A stretch of DNA of 64,000 nucleotides from Torymus aiolomorphi. Lineage: Eukaryota > Arthropoda > Insecta > Hymenoptera > Torymidae. Location: NCBI GenBank assembly GCA_036365515.1, contig CM070874.1:161139297-161203296 (forward strand). Reading direction: 5' to 3'. Positions within the stretch are counted from its first letter, which is position 1; each line of letters begins with the position of its first letter. Both the position numbers and the translations under genes were made by a program. This document shows positions 1 through 12,325 of this stretch, in pieces. The notes under the pieces are model-generated. The model saw only the letters and a list, made by a program, of their open reading frames with translations. It had not been told where the DNA came from and searched no databases.

Positions 1-686
1 ATATGGTATCTATACGGATTCCATATGGATTCCATGTCGATTCCATGTCGAAATCAGTCCCAAATCGTCCTGTGGACTTCCACATGGAATTCCATATAGA
101 TTTCTATAAGAATTTTTCTACAAACATTTGTAAAACAAAATCCGTATGGATTTCCATGTAGATTTCCATGGGGAAATCCAGGTAAAAAACGACATGATCT
201 ATATAGATTTCCACATGGATTTCCATATGGATTTCCATATGGTAATTTTAATGTTTATAAAAATGTTTATTTATAAAATTGTTATATTTTTTTTACTAGG
301 ATACATATTTTTGACAACAAGTACTGTAGAATCTTTTCGAAGAATTACATAAGAGGAAATTATAGTTTATAATTTTGTATGCTTTACTGATATGGTAAAA
401 AACGTATCCCTAGTAAAAAAATTTTTAAATTTTATAAATAAACATTTTTATAAACATTTAAATTATCACATGGAAATCCATATGGAAATCTATATGGATC
501 ATGTCGTTTTTACCTGGATTTCTCCATGGAAATCTACATAGAAATCCATACGGATTTTGTTTTACAAATGTTTGTAGAAAAATTCATATATAAATCTATA
601 TGGAATTTCATGTGGAAATCGACACGACGATTTGGGACTGATTTCCACATGGAATCCACGTGGAATCCATATGGATCCGTATAGAT
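1..686. repeat. Foldback (palindromic) repeat, copy 1, cut by window start
   Basis: Two inverted arms (about 1-310 and 385-686) built from short units around CCATATGG and GATTTCCAT pair with each other around an AT-rich loop near 310-385. A full copy of the same repeat lies at 10186-10987. Homology to that copy stops near 686, so this copy is truncated at both ends. The short open frames in it (reading as repeated Asp-Phe-His-Met) are by-products of the repeat and not genes. Confidence 0.8.
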
Positions 687-1769
687 ACGGCGTCTCACAT
701 ATTATACAAATTAGAGTTTTTGCTTTAGTTTTACTACAGCACTAATAAGTTTTATTAGAGCTCCCGTCGGGAGGCTCCGTTCCGTCTGACGGAGCCATAC
801 TTGATCATTAGACGTAAACTATCTTTTTCTCAAGACACATTATCACGTCCGTAGGAGCATTATGTTGCTAGATTAATTAAATTGTGATTTGATGGTAGAG
901 CGGACTGACAGCGATGTTTTTTAATATGTAGTTGAAATTACTGGTCGCGCTGTCGAGGTGGCTTAAAGAATAAATGAACACTCAACCGTGTTTAAGAGTC
1001 GACGTTTCGACTACTTAACAGTGGTCCTCATCAGGACTAAAATTTATTAAAGAAAAATGATTAAAAAATTACAATTTTATAAAATTAAAAACACAGTTAA
1101 TCAAGAATTACAAACTTGTACTAATTAATATACATAATAAACTTTAGGCAGTGTCACTTACTACCAGTCAAATGATCGAAATTCAATTACAGATGTCTTT
1201 ATATATCATAGTATGAAGTAGGAGAGGAGGCGCACATAGCGATACTGTGCCGGTTTTTCATACCCCTACCACTACGGAGTTTATAGACCTCTTATAATAG
1301 TTATTTCAAAAATTTTCTATTATATATAAACGATTTGTATTAATTAAAATGTATTAATGTGCGTATAAAGATTGGTTTTCATAGCACTAAAAGTATTCGA
1401 ATTATGAAATGTTTCATCTAATAGCTATAGCTTCAGTTAATAAAAGATTACTAAAATTTGAAATCTTTTATTAGAATATTGCTCATCCTTATAATTGTAT
1501 ACATCACTATTAGTCATGATAATTCATTTATATACATTAATTAGTTAAATTATAACTATACCTGAAGGATCTTAAAAATAGTTTTATTAAAATTGTTCAC
1601 GGTCATCTTTCAAGTGCAATGTGTATCTCTACTAAAGCACATCATAAAATAGTAATTTTTTTCTATGATATTATAAAACAGTGAACATGTAATTATTACA
1701 AAGTTAATTTGTAATCTTCTATTATATTAAGATGACATTTCCTCACTTTTCTTTTCTTAACCCACCCTT
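687..1769. other. AT-rich stretch without a gene
   Basis: No reading frame of substance is seen. Two adjacent GC-rich hairpins lie at 761-797 (CTCCCGTCGGGAG, then GGCTCCG...CGGAGCC). A hammerhead-like motif at 1000-1036 is listed separately. The rest is AT-rich and shows no recognisable signal. Confidence 0.6.
1000..1036 (-). ncRNA. Hammerhead-ribozyme-like motif
   Basis: Read on the minus strand this stretch has CTGATGAG, then GACCAC and GTAGTC (a five-pair hairpin stem with one mismatch), then GAAAC. This is the order of the hammerhead core: CUGANGA, stem II, GAAA. The stem starts one base later than in the textbook form, so one G is extra. Hammerheads of this compact kind are known in Penelope-like elements and other retroelements. 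Cleavage activity is not shown here. The host element around it is not recognised. Confidence 0.4.
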
Positions 1770-2036
1770 TCAATTTTTGGACAGTTTTTGAACAACTTTT
1801 GGACGATTTTTGGACGATTTTTGGACACAAATCTCTGTTATAATGTCACCTTTTGATAAAATTTCATTTGGAATATTAATAATTTCATTATTTATTTCGA
1901 ACTCGGTTTTAAAAATGCCATCACCAACATTTAATAGCCATTGCTCGAACTCTATATTATTAGCTTTAATACGTTTATTATCTTTTAAACACATATTTTC
2001 AAACTTAACCAATAACTTACTATTTTTAATACAATT
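1770..2036 (-). pseudogene. Helitron PIF1-like helicase fragment
   Basis: The minus-strand frame contains FEQWLLNVGDG, then NEIINIPNEIL and DIITEIC. This parallels FKEWLLNIGEG ... DIITDIY in the Helitron helicase at 31632-32276. It covers only about 70 residues between helicase motifs III and V and has no catalytic motif. The 5' side of the fragment is cut by the foldback element that begins at 2037. The last 19 codons lie in a low-complexity TTTTTGGACGA repeat and are not helicase. It is a dead fragment. Confidence 0.7.
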
Positions 2037-3580
2037 GAAGGGCCGGATGCAATAAGGGGGTTAGCGCTCGAAAACCCGTAAAAGTATTGTCCAAGTGACT
2101 AAATTTTCAATGTAGCCAAATTAATTTTTAAAAAATATCACCTTGTAGGGAATGAAAAGAAGTATTTTTACCTAGAAGGAATTTTTTTTATTCGACTTTC
2201 TTTTTAATATAAAAATTAAAAACTAAACATTTTGTTCATCTATTTTTAATAGCTTTCAAAAACATTAATCGTCCAAACTTGATCAAATATCATCGAAATA
2301 TTTTGAAATTTGACAGGGACGTGCAGAATACTCCAGCGTTGTCGATGGGATTGATAAAAGGATGTAAATCGATAATTGTTAATAATTATTTAATTGCAAA
2401 TATATTGCGATCGGTAATTACGTTTTCTTAACTTTAACGGAAAAAAGTATCGAGGGAAGTTGAAGCTAGGAAAAACTTCCAGCGAGACATTTGTTCCTTA
2501 ATAGTCTAATAAGTTTCTGACAAATATTCAAATTGATTTAATAATAAATGACTTAAATAGAGCGTTATTAATAAAGACGCGCGCTAGCAACATCGGCGGC
2601 GCGGCGCGGCGTGAAGCCTGTTGTGTTTACATGTTTTTGCACTGATGTATCACGTTTATAAAAATTAAAGAATTATTACGTTGACTTATAAACTGTGTTT
2701 TTACGTTATATAAAACATAATATCGTTACACAATAATCCGTTAATTTTTATAAACGTGATACATCAGTATCTTACGTTTATATATAAAATATAAAACATA
2801 ATATCGTTACACAATAATTCGTTAATTTTTATAAACGTGATACATCAGTATCACGTTTATAATAACGAATTAAAGAATTATTATGTAACGATATTATGTT
2901 TTATATAACGTAAAAACACAGTTTATAAATCAACGTAATAATTCTTAATTTTTATAAACGTGATACATCAGTGCAAAAACATATAAACACAACAGGCTTA
3001 GCTCACGCCACGCCGCGCCGCCGATGTTGCTAGCGCGCGTCTTTATTAATAACGCTCTATTTAAGTCATTTATTATTAAATCAATTTGAAACTTTGTCAG
3101 AAACTTATTAGACTATTAAGGAACAAATGTCTCGCTGGAAGTTTTTCCTAGCTTTAACTTCCCTCGATACTTTTTTCCGTTAAAGTTAAGAAAACGTAAT
3201 TACCGATCGCAATATATTTGCAATTAAATAATTATGAACAATTATCAATTTACATCCTTTTATCAATCCCATCGGCAACGCTGGAGTATTCTGCACGTCC
3301 CTGTCAAATTTCAAAATATTTCGATGATATTTGATCAAGTTTGGACGATTAATGTTTTTGAAAGCTATTAAAAATAGATGAACAAAATGTTCAGTTTTTA
3401 ATTTTTATATTAAAAAGAAAGTCGAATAAAAAAAATTCCTTCTCGGTAAAAATACTTCTTTTCATTCCCTACAAGGTGATATTTTTTAAAAATTAATTTG
3501 GCTACATTGAAAATTTAGTCACTTGGACAATACTTTTACGGGTTTTCGAGCGCTAACCCCCTTATTGCATCCGGCCCTTC
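2037..3580. mobile_element. 1544-bp foldback DNA transposon, TSD AATT
   Basis: The sequence is nearly one palindrome. The left end GAAGGGCCGGATGCAATAAG is matched by CTTATTGCATCCGGCCCTTC at the right end, and the arms pair for about 700 bp on each side of a centre near 2800. AATT flanks both ends (2033-2036 and 3581-3584), a 4-bp target duplication. There is no coding capacity, so it is non-autonomous. The centre contains smaller alternating repeats around ATAAACGTGATACATCAGT. It interrupts a Helitron-derived fragment. The 4-bp duplication would fit a Sola-type or similar transposase, but the family is not certain. Confidence 0.8.
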
Positions 3581-3584
3581 AATT

Positions 3585-3745
3585 ATCCTTCGTTCCTTGT
3601 TCTTCAGAGATGAACTAGGTAGTATCGCCCTTGGCTCCTAGATGACGCCACTTTCAGAGTTACCAAGCAAAAAGGCGCGACTACGCCGCTCTCCCTCACT
3701 ACCCGCGCGCTAACACGTCATTATTTCCTTTGGCGCCGAGACGCA
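3585..3745. repeat. Dispersed repeat shared with 21290-21440
   Basis: This segment, running from ATCCTTCGTTCCTTGTTC through GGCTCCTAGATGACGCCACT to CGCGCGCTAACACGTCA, recurs in inverted orientation at 21290-21440. In both places it directly abuts a Helitron helicase fragment, so it may be part of the same element or a common insertion target. No coding potential is seen. Confidence 0.65.
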
Positions 3746-3890
3746 CGGACGTGTCGCAGCAGGTTACTCGTGTAAGTACGTTCAGGACGACCGATTGGTA
3801 AGTCAATAATGTACTCGACATCTGTGATGCCTAGTCACTTCTTCGTGACAAATATAACAACAATGCCTATAAGGTAAACCCATACATTTG

Positions 3891-4180
3891 GCCGAGCTCG
3901 CGCATAAGCCGAGACGTGTGCTAAAAGAAATTTGTACTAACAAGCAGGTAATGTCCAGCCGAGCTCGTGCATAAGCCGAGACGTGTGCTGGAAGAAATCT
4001 ATACAAACAAGCAGTGGAATGTCCAGCGGAGTTCGTGCATAAGCCGAGACGTGTGCTGAGAAAAATTCGTACAACAAGCAATGCAATGTTCAGCCGAGCT
4101 CGTGCATAAGCCGAGACATGTGCTGAGATAAATTCATACAAATGAACAATATCCAGCCGTAGACTCTCGCTGAAGCAGAG
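3891..4180. repeat. Tandem repeat, ~67-bp unit
   Basis: Copies of GCCGAGCTCGTGCATAAGCC followed by GAGACGTGTGCTG start at 3891, 3958, 4026, 4093 and (diverged) 4156, spaced 63-68 bp. Weaker copies continue near 4305, 4390 and 4475. The unit contains a small GC-rich hairpin. The 112-codon minus-strand frame across it only repeats the unit, and I do not call it a gene. Confidence 0.75.
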
Positions 4181-4509
4181 ATAGGTATCTGTTGAGAGTT
4201 CAGCAACGAATAGTTATTGAATATAAGTATTCAAATTCAAAAGTCTGTCCATAACAAAACTCAGATATGTTCACATGTATTGAGGGAAATGTGTCCAAAC
4301 GAACAATGTCCAACCAAGCTCTCGTTGAAGCGGAGATGGTATTGTGCGTTCGATAAAAAATCATTTGGATATTTGATCAATGTTTGGATATTTGATATCC
4401 AGTCGAGCTCGTGCTTAAGCCGAGACATATACTGATTACTGAAAAAGATATTGGTATACCTAAAATGTATACTGCAGTCGAGCTCTCGTTTAGGAAGAGG
4501 CATTCTATG

Positions 4510-6197
4510 AAATAATGGTACCTATACCGTGTACATTGAAATGATACAGCTGTTTTATTTCTTGTTATTTGCTGCTATAAAGGTCTTAGACAAATAGATG
4601 GCGGCAATGGTATACATTCTTATACACCGATAATAACTTTAAGATGAAAAATAAGTAAATATCCTTTTACAAGGAATTAGAGACCGTTATTTTGATATAA
4701 CAATCACGAAAATGGTATTTCACTTTCCGTGTACACGTTTAGTTGTATCAGAAAAGTTTTAAGATAAATAGAGAATCATTCTTTTTTCTCAACCATTTAA
4801 AACTGTTCAATTTAAATTTTATTTGAAAAAAGTTGATGGTTTAAATCCGCCATTAGTGATATTATGCTTGTAGATTTTAAGGAAACTTAAGAGGTAGATT
4901 AATGATGCAAAATTCGCTATTGGTAGTACTTTTAACATTAGACATACTAATAGCAATTGCTAATAATTTTCATAATTGAGAATAGTTTAAACTCATGTTT
5001 TATTCGTATTGAGCATTTTATATGGACAGTGTCAAAGAGGTGAATCATGTGTTTGCAGCAGCAGAAATCTGTTTTACTTCAAATTCCGGCTGTTGTATAA
5101 GCATCAGCCAATTGTTTCTCAGGGCTGTTTTATGCATACAGCAGCATGTGCATAAAGCCACAATAATCCTTTATATCACACAGCACACAGCAGCATGTGC
5201 ATAAAACCACAATAATCCTTTATATAAAAATCGTTTTATCGAATATGCAAACAATTGAATATCGAATATTCAATAACAAAGTCAAACATAGACACGCGTA
5301 GCGCGCCAATTAACGCTAGTAATAATTAAATAAAATAGAAAAATTCGAAGAAATTTAAAATGTTGGTAGATAAGGCCACAACAAATTATTTCATTTTATA
5401 AAATAATAAAATTCAAGGTTATGTTAAGCTAAAGATAGCAAATAATTAATTTTATCAAATTTCTGTTTAAAATGACTCCTATATGTACATTTATCTTATT
5501 ACTCATAAAAACAATAATAATTATAGCAATGATGATTTTAATAATGATAAAAATATTAATTATAATAAATGCATTTAAAATTGAAATTGATACTAATTAG
5601 TTCATATCCGAAATTACTGAATAACAGTACTTGTTTTAATAAGTTTTTATAAACAGATTATTGTTTTTGATGTTACTATGGAAGGTTTTAATGTCCTTCA
5701 TTCATGATATAATTTTATTATATATCTTGAACAAATTAAAAGAAAAAAGGCGGGGAGCTGTTATAAGAGTAACACATGGTATAAAATCTGTGAAATAGTT
5801 CTACGTTTAGAACTAAGAACCTCAGATGTGCAATGTGTCCCTCAAAGTCAAAGTGTTAGTATAGGAATTTTTTGACTTTTGTACAATCTGATACAGTATT
5901 ATCTTAATAACCTTGTGAATTTACTCTAACAAACATAAAAATAGACTAAAATACATAATCTTGACAGATTACTGTATTTAATTTTTGAAATTTCTGATTA
6001 TTTTAGCTTTAAAGTTGGATTGTGATTCCAAATTTCTTCTTGTATCTGTACTATTGGAATCTATTAATATAAATATAATTTGTAAATCATTTTCATATAT
6101 TTAAAAAATAAAACTATAAATTCTTGCTTTACGATAATACTTTATATTCAAGTAGATTTTGATTGATAAACAGAATTGGATTTCAAAATCACATATC
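4510..6197. other. Intergenic stretch without a gene
   Basis: AT-rich sequence with no supported coding region. A short tandem duplication is listed at 5104-5221. The last bases (6192-6197, CATATC) are the probable target duplication of the large element that starts at 6198. Confidence 0.6.
5104..5221. repeat. Imperfect tandem duplication (~55 bp)
   Basis: The segment CAGCAGCATGTGCATAAAGC followed by CACAATAATCCTTTATAT occurs twice in direct orientation, near 5140 and 5187. It is too short to classify. Confidence 0.7.
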
Positions 6198-7075
6198 AGT
6201 AGTATAACTAGGACAATTCTGCCTCCCCCCACCACTCGGCCACCGGCCGACCTGTGTAGCGTTCTGATAGGTTGAGACGGAGAGGTGGGGCTTCGCCCAC
6301 TTTCGAAAAGCTTCTACCCTTCTATTTGTAATGACGTCATCGAATAAAATTTAATTGTATTTTATTATCACATTTTTGCATGAAGGTCAAATGTTTATTT
6401 ACGAGCGACTCACGGCGGGCGGCGGCGGGACAAGCTGGACGACCGCGGGGATGAGCTGATTCGCGCGGAGATGAGCAAATTACCGCGGTGGCTAGCTGAT
6501 TTCCGCGGTCATTAGCATACACCGCGTGTAAGTATATTTACCTCCTTGATGAGCTGACTTTCGCGGGCATTAGTTTATCGTCGCTGGTAAGATATTTGCC
6601 GCGCGTTTATTTTTTCGAGGTGGCCCGCATTTTGATGTGGCTCTAACTCAGTAAGTGTATTTCGGCTATAGCATGCTGAACTATCGCCTCTCTTCGTTGT
6701 TCCGATATTCGTAGTTGCCTTATCGCTATTAATTCTAAGAACTCCAGAGTATTTCAATTGCGTTCTCCTTGCAATCGTTTCCTGACAATGACTCACAAAA
6801 CTTAATAGTATATCATAGAATTTTACCCGGTAAATCGAAATACTGTTTTGGTTAACTGCATATACAAACGATAAGAGTGACGGCGTCGATGGAAACCCGG
6901 CAAGACGAAAAGTATTTCACTCTTGCCAGCAACCCCGACACGGGCGACGTCATCGCATGCTGTGCAGGTTGAAACGTGCCTTCTGGTATGAGTATTTTCG
7001 GGCATTAGTCTATCGTCGCTAGTAAGACATTTATCGCGAGAGAGCGAGTGCGAGAAAGAGCGAGAGCGAGAGAGC

Positions 7076-7140
<65 letters not shown>
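7076..7140. repeat. (GA)n microsatellite
   Basis: An uninterrupted GA run of about 65 bp, with degenerate GA-rich sequence on both sides (7035-7165). The right arm has a shorter, broken CT counterpart at 18639-18725. Confidence 0.95.
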
Positions 7141-7144
<4 letters not shown>

Positions 7145-7736
7145 CGAGGGCGAAAGAGAGAGAGAATTTTCGAGGTGGCTTGCATGTATGATGTGACTAA
7201 CTCATTAAGTATATTTCGGCTATAGCATACTGAACTGTAAACTCGGTTGGCCCGACACAACAGGATGTATAGTTTTTATCTCGAGTGTGTTTCATGTGTC
7301 AATAGGGTAGTATTTTTACGACGCTGATCCATGCACGTACGTGCGCGTGCAAGTTTGACGAAGAGTTGCTCCTTTGTCACATCTGGAGTGCGTGTATAGT
7401 GCCGTTAGTCTTTTCGATGCCCACCCTTTTTTCATAAGATGTGTATTTTAAATCTCAGTAATCTTCCGAAGAAAATGTGCTCACGGGGTGGACGCTGGGA
7501 GTAAATTATTAATAAAAATTTAATTGACAGCACCGATGGACTTAGCCGTGCGCGAGCTGTAGACCTAAACACAATTTCCATTTATTTCAGTTTAATATGT
7601 ATAAAATCTCAGCATGTGTATTGCATAAAGTATGACTGGTAGGAGTTTATTAATGTTTATAAATAATTCACATACACACAACGCAGTTTTAAAGGTATAT
7701 CCATGTCAATGGTCCCCATTGTTTTCAAAAGCTACC

Positions 7737-7872
<136 letters not shown>

Positions 7873-8835
7873 TTTCGAGGTAGCTTACATGTATGACGTG
7901 ACTGTTACTCAAATTTAAAGTTGTAAAAAATATGATGGAGGTAAATGAAAGGATTTGAAGAAGGGATTTTAGGAATATTAAGATTAACAAATTGTATTAC
8001 ATTAAATGTTTATTTAAAAAATAAAAAAAAACTTGAAAAGTAATACAATGTAATAATATAACATATGATTCTTACATTATAAAGTGACGGACAAGTTTGG
8101 TTCTCAAAAAATAAATAAGAAGACTTAAAACTAATACATGTTTAATGTTATCTTAAAATCGAGATGAAAAAATACTGTTACAACTATGAAACTGATGTAT
8201 GCCTTATTTTTAATATGATATGAAATTTTATAAGATATGTATTATAAAATAAAAAACTATTAAAAAATTTAAACTGATCATTTTAAAAAGAAAAAAAAAA
8301 CTTAAAATTTAATATAGAGTAATACAATATATAATTCTTAAATTATAAAAGTGGCTGACAAGTTGAAAAATCAAGATTAAAAATACTGTTATAGGCATGA
8401 ATGTGATTTGCGACAGTCCCTATAATCGCTTCTTATCTTTATCACTTAGCGAGATATGGGTAAAAGAAAGTAATAGAGTTATGTACAATATTCATGAAGT
8501 TTATTAAACATAATTTTTATAAGTTTCACGTAATATAGGATATTCATAAAGTTTATTGAACATAATTTTTACAAGTTTCGTGTAAGTTTTTCATATTATA
8601 TTAGCATTAAGCGTATATTGTATACAATCTCTTCTTAAAGGTGGATCGCTCCAGCGATGACTTATTATCATGATAATATTTTATGAGCAATAGTATATTC
8701 TTATGTGCACAATTTTCCTTGGAAGCAAGTCTATGATGTGGACATAGTTGCTCCAAGACATCAAACTTGAGTCTCTATAGTGATGGGTAGCGCATATACT
8801 CTATAGCATAAAAAAGGTGTTACTCTATGGCATAA

Positions 8836-9060
8836 CTTATTAGTTCGAGATATCAACGTGAAAAGTGGACTAGTGACGAAGAAGAAGAAGAAGTTACAAA
8901 TGTTACAACTGCCTATGAACTCGACGTCTGGGATGATCCTAACAAATTAGTTGATCGCTTTCGAGTACTGATTGCTGAACAAAACATGGGAATAAGAGCT
9001 AAATACGATGAAATCCATTTCATTCTTAGTGAACTTCGCAATGCTAGTATCATAAATTGA
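8836..9060 (+). pseudogene. 3' fragment of the Polinton-like gene in the left arm
   Basis: This plus-strand frame encodes the last ~74 residues of the protein at 13736-14206: the acidic TSDEEEEE block, YELDVWDDPNKLVDRF and the end KYDEIHFILSELRNASIIN. It has no start codon, and a stop lies just upstream. It is a truncated inverted copy created because the arm includes the end of the gene. It reads LSELRN where the full copy reads LSEPRN. Confidence 0.8.
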
Positions 9061-9234
9061 AAAAATGGATATATTGGCTACGAATGTTGACAATGGTTAA
9101 ATGGTTAGGATTTGACAAATCACACAATAGTTGGATAAGCAAATCAGATGTGTAAAAGTTAAATAAATAAATAAACGCATAATAAAAATAATAGTTTTTC
9201 TTTATTTATTTCCCAATATTTTATTTATAATATG

Positions 9235-9235
<1 letters not shown>

Positions 9236-9290
<55 letters not shown>
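9236..9290. repeat. (TG)n microsatellite
   Basis: A TG run of about 55 bp. The mirror tract in the right arm (13389-13560) is longer and includes a GCAC repeat. Confidence 0.95.
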
Positions 9291-9291
<1 letters not shown>

Positions 9292-10185
9292 TTGAAAAAA
9301 TTGGGGTTTATGGCAACAAAAAAAAGTTATGGTCACCGGTGTACATAAACTTCTAGTATATGGGGCTTTATATCAACCGACATAGAATCTATAACCCCAG
9401 AGTCCATTATTTAAAAGTGTTGAAAATTAACCGAGTTAAATGTGCGATTGCCATTGAACGCCTTATTATCGACAAATTCTATTATTATTGTTTAACCTGT
9501 TGCCCCAGAGTGGTGTTATAGATGGTGTCGCCATCTATACCAGCGGGAAGCGTAAAAGTTTTAACTTCTGCACGTATGCCGTGTTACATCCTGCCCTATA
9601 GATAGGTTTATTCAATAAAAGAAAAAAAAAATAAATTTTTTTTTATCATTGAGCGCGTGGCGTCCTTTTGAGAGAAAGCGACGGTCAGCGTAGCAGAAAA
9701 GGTGGCGTCCTTTTCGAGGAAGCGTACCCCAGGTACGATTCGAAGAAGCGTAGCTTCCTTTTCGTGGAGGCGTGGGTAGCTGTACCAACTTTCACCAAAA
9801 GAAAACCACGCTTAAGGGCGAATATCGATCTCTGAACTATTCATCTCGAAAAACTTGGAAACTTTTCCACTCAGAAATACTAGAAAAATTCAGTTAACAT
9901 TGTTAACTTCACTCTTACAATTAAATTGAATAGGTTTCTGTAATTCTGATATTTTTATGAATATTGGTTATCACTTTATAAGCAAACTCTTGTTTAATTT
10001 AGTTGCTTCATTGGGAATAAAATGCTTTTATGGTAATAGGAATTTTTGTAATGCAAAAGGAAATAATAACTGAATTTTCCTATGTACTCGGTAGTAAAAT
10101 TATAATAAGATGGAATACTTTTATATCAACTATAATACTACATAAAACAGCGTATATATACATAGGTACATATATAATTAATAAG

Positions 10186-10987
10186 CCTGTTGAAAATATC
10201 CATGTGGATTTTACACTGATTTCCACATGGAATCCATATGGAATCCATATGGAATCTATACGGATTCCATATGGATTCCATGTCGATTCCATGTGGAAAT
10301 CAGTCCCAAATCGTCCTGTGGACTTCCACATGGAATTCCATATAGATTTCCTTATGAATTTTTCTACAAACATTTGTAAAACAAAATCCGTATGGATTTC
10401 CATGTAGATTCCCATAGGGAAATCCAGGTAGAAACGACATGATCCATATAGATTTCCACGTGGATTTCCATATCGTAATTTTAATGTTTATAAAAATGTT
10501 TATTTATAAAATTCTTATATTTTTTTTACTAGGATACATATTTTTGACAACAAGTACTCTAGAATCTTTTCGAAAAATTACATAAAAGGAAATTATAGTT
10601 TATAATTTTTTATGCTTTACTGATATGGTAAAAAACGTATCCCTAGTAAAAAAATTAAAAAATTTTATAAATAAACATTTTTATAAACATTAAATTACCA
10701 CATGGAAATCCATATGGAAATCTACATGGATCATATCGTTTTTATCTGGATTTCTCCATGGAAAACTACATGGAAATCCATACGGATTTTGTTTTACAAA
10801 TGTTTGTAGAAAAATTCATATAGAAATCTATATGGAATTCTATGTGGAAATCCACAGGACGATTTGGGACTGATTTCCACATGGAATCCACGTGGAATCC
10901 ATATGGAATCCGTATAGATTCCATATGGATTCCATATGGATTCCATGTGGAAATCAATGTAAAATCCACATGGATATTTTCAACAGG
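10186..10987. repeat. Foldback repeat, full copy (802 bp)
   Basis: The ends CCTGTTGAAAATATCCATGT and its near-exact reverse complement (…ACATGGATATTTTCAACAGG) bound the repeat. Arms of about 365 bp, made of GATTTCCAT/CCATATGG units, pair around a loop near 10550-10620. No clear target duplication is visible and there is no transposase gene. It was inserted into, or captured by, the surrounding Polinton-like element. Confidence 0.85.
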
Positions 10988-11690
10988 GAAGTTTATTATG
11001 CAGTAAAGCTTGTAAATCTAATGTTTTTAGGAATGTTAGTAATTACTTTCTAACCAAGTATATGGTATAGTAAATAATTTGCATTATTAGGTCCATTATT
11101 TACGATTAAAGTTGAATCCTTATAAACAACTAATGTTTGACTATTACCAATTTTATATATTTAAAATAGTACATCAATATAAACAATGTTTTACTGTTAG
11201 GATTTTATATTAATTTAAAATTAAACAAAGAAAATGCCTCTCTGTAAGTTTATAAGCTATGTAAATATACTTATAAACAAAAATCTCATTCACAATTGCA
11301 TTACACATACCGTACTAACTTTAATTATTATATTTACCATATCACAACTGTAAAAAAGAACTAAATTATGGAGCCTATTAGTTAATTAAAGCTTTTTAAC
11401 CTTTTACATTATAATTTTCATATTTTTATTTTAGAATCCATTTTTATTCCGATTTTCTTTTTATTTCAAACAAAAATCTAAGATGTACAATTATTATTTA
11501 TTAAGTTATTTAATAATTTATATTAGCCCCACCTGTTTCAACACTTTCACCAATTAAAAATTAATATTTTAGAAAAATATAGGTTTTAAAATAATTTAGT
11601 TGTTATTTAATTAAGATTTATGCAAAAACTTGTATTAATTATTATTACCTACTATATTTAAATGCGTGCTGAATATTTGAAGCTAATTAA

Positions 11691-12325
11691 CCAATCCTCA
11701 CGCAGAATCTTAGAAGGAGGAGTAGTAGAAACTTCCAGAAAACCAACCGTAACCAATCAGGTAGATTTAGGTATCCCCCTTACAATGTCAAGGGCGGTCT
11801 CAAAACCCGAGCGACCAATAATATCTTTCCACGTTTAGGAAAGAAGCGTCAGCGTCCTCTTAGTTAGGCCAGCTCGTAACGCTGCGCGTCTACTCAGTCT
11901 CAGTCACTCACCAGCAACCACCCTCCAACGAGGTCTACAATACGCGCTCACTCACACGTGCTCTTTCACCCTCCAACGATGTCTTTTACACGCGCTCATT
12001 TACACGCGCTCACTCACTCTCCAACAAGGTATTTACACGCGCTCATTTACACGCGCTCTTTAGAAACATTTACCCTCAAACGACGAGGTTTTCAATTCGT
12101 TCAAGTTTCGTTTGGCTTTCGATAAATACTAAGTGCCGCATCGTTTTACTCAATTTGTAAAAGGTTATCGAGCAAGGATAGCCACGTGTGTGATCCAAAT
12201 AAATACCAATATTTTTCTTGAAATAACGCGTGAAAAATTTATTTGATTTCAACCTTACAACCCATCCCCTCACACGCGCTGCAACCAGAGGACGCCAGGT
12301 CTGCCGAGCTGCCAAGGCAAAGTAA
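11691..12325 (+). promoter_or_regulatory. Heat-shock-promoter-like segment with possible first exon
   Basis: A perfect three-unit heat-shock element, GAAacTTCcaGAA, lies at 11728-11740. CCAAT boxes lie at 11691-11695, 11753-11757 and 11815-11819. Downstream is a GC-richer leader-like region with ACTCAGTCTCAGTCACTCA near 11891-11909 and tandem TTACACGCGCTC units (11945-12065), ending in a consensus splice donor GTAAGT at about 12319. This order resembles a heat-shock gene promoter and untranslated first exon. No downstream coding exon is seen, so it may be a captured fragment. Function is inference. Confidence 0.4.

Noticed and set aside
3803..4141. 112-codon minus-strand frame with internal protein repeat
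   Set aside because: It is the 67-bp tandem repeat translated; 67 is not a multiple of 3, so repeats change frame.
6575..6796. 73-codon frame conserved at 18966-19187
   Set aside because: Conservation is explained by the inverted arms; no codon-level constraint visible and no homologue known.
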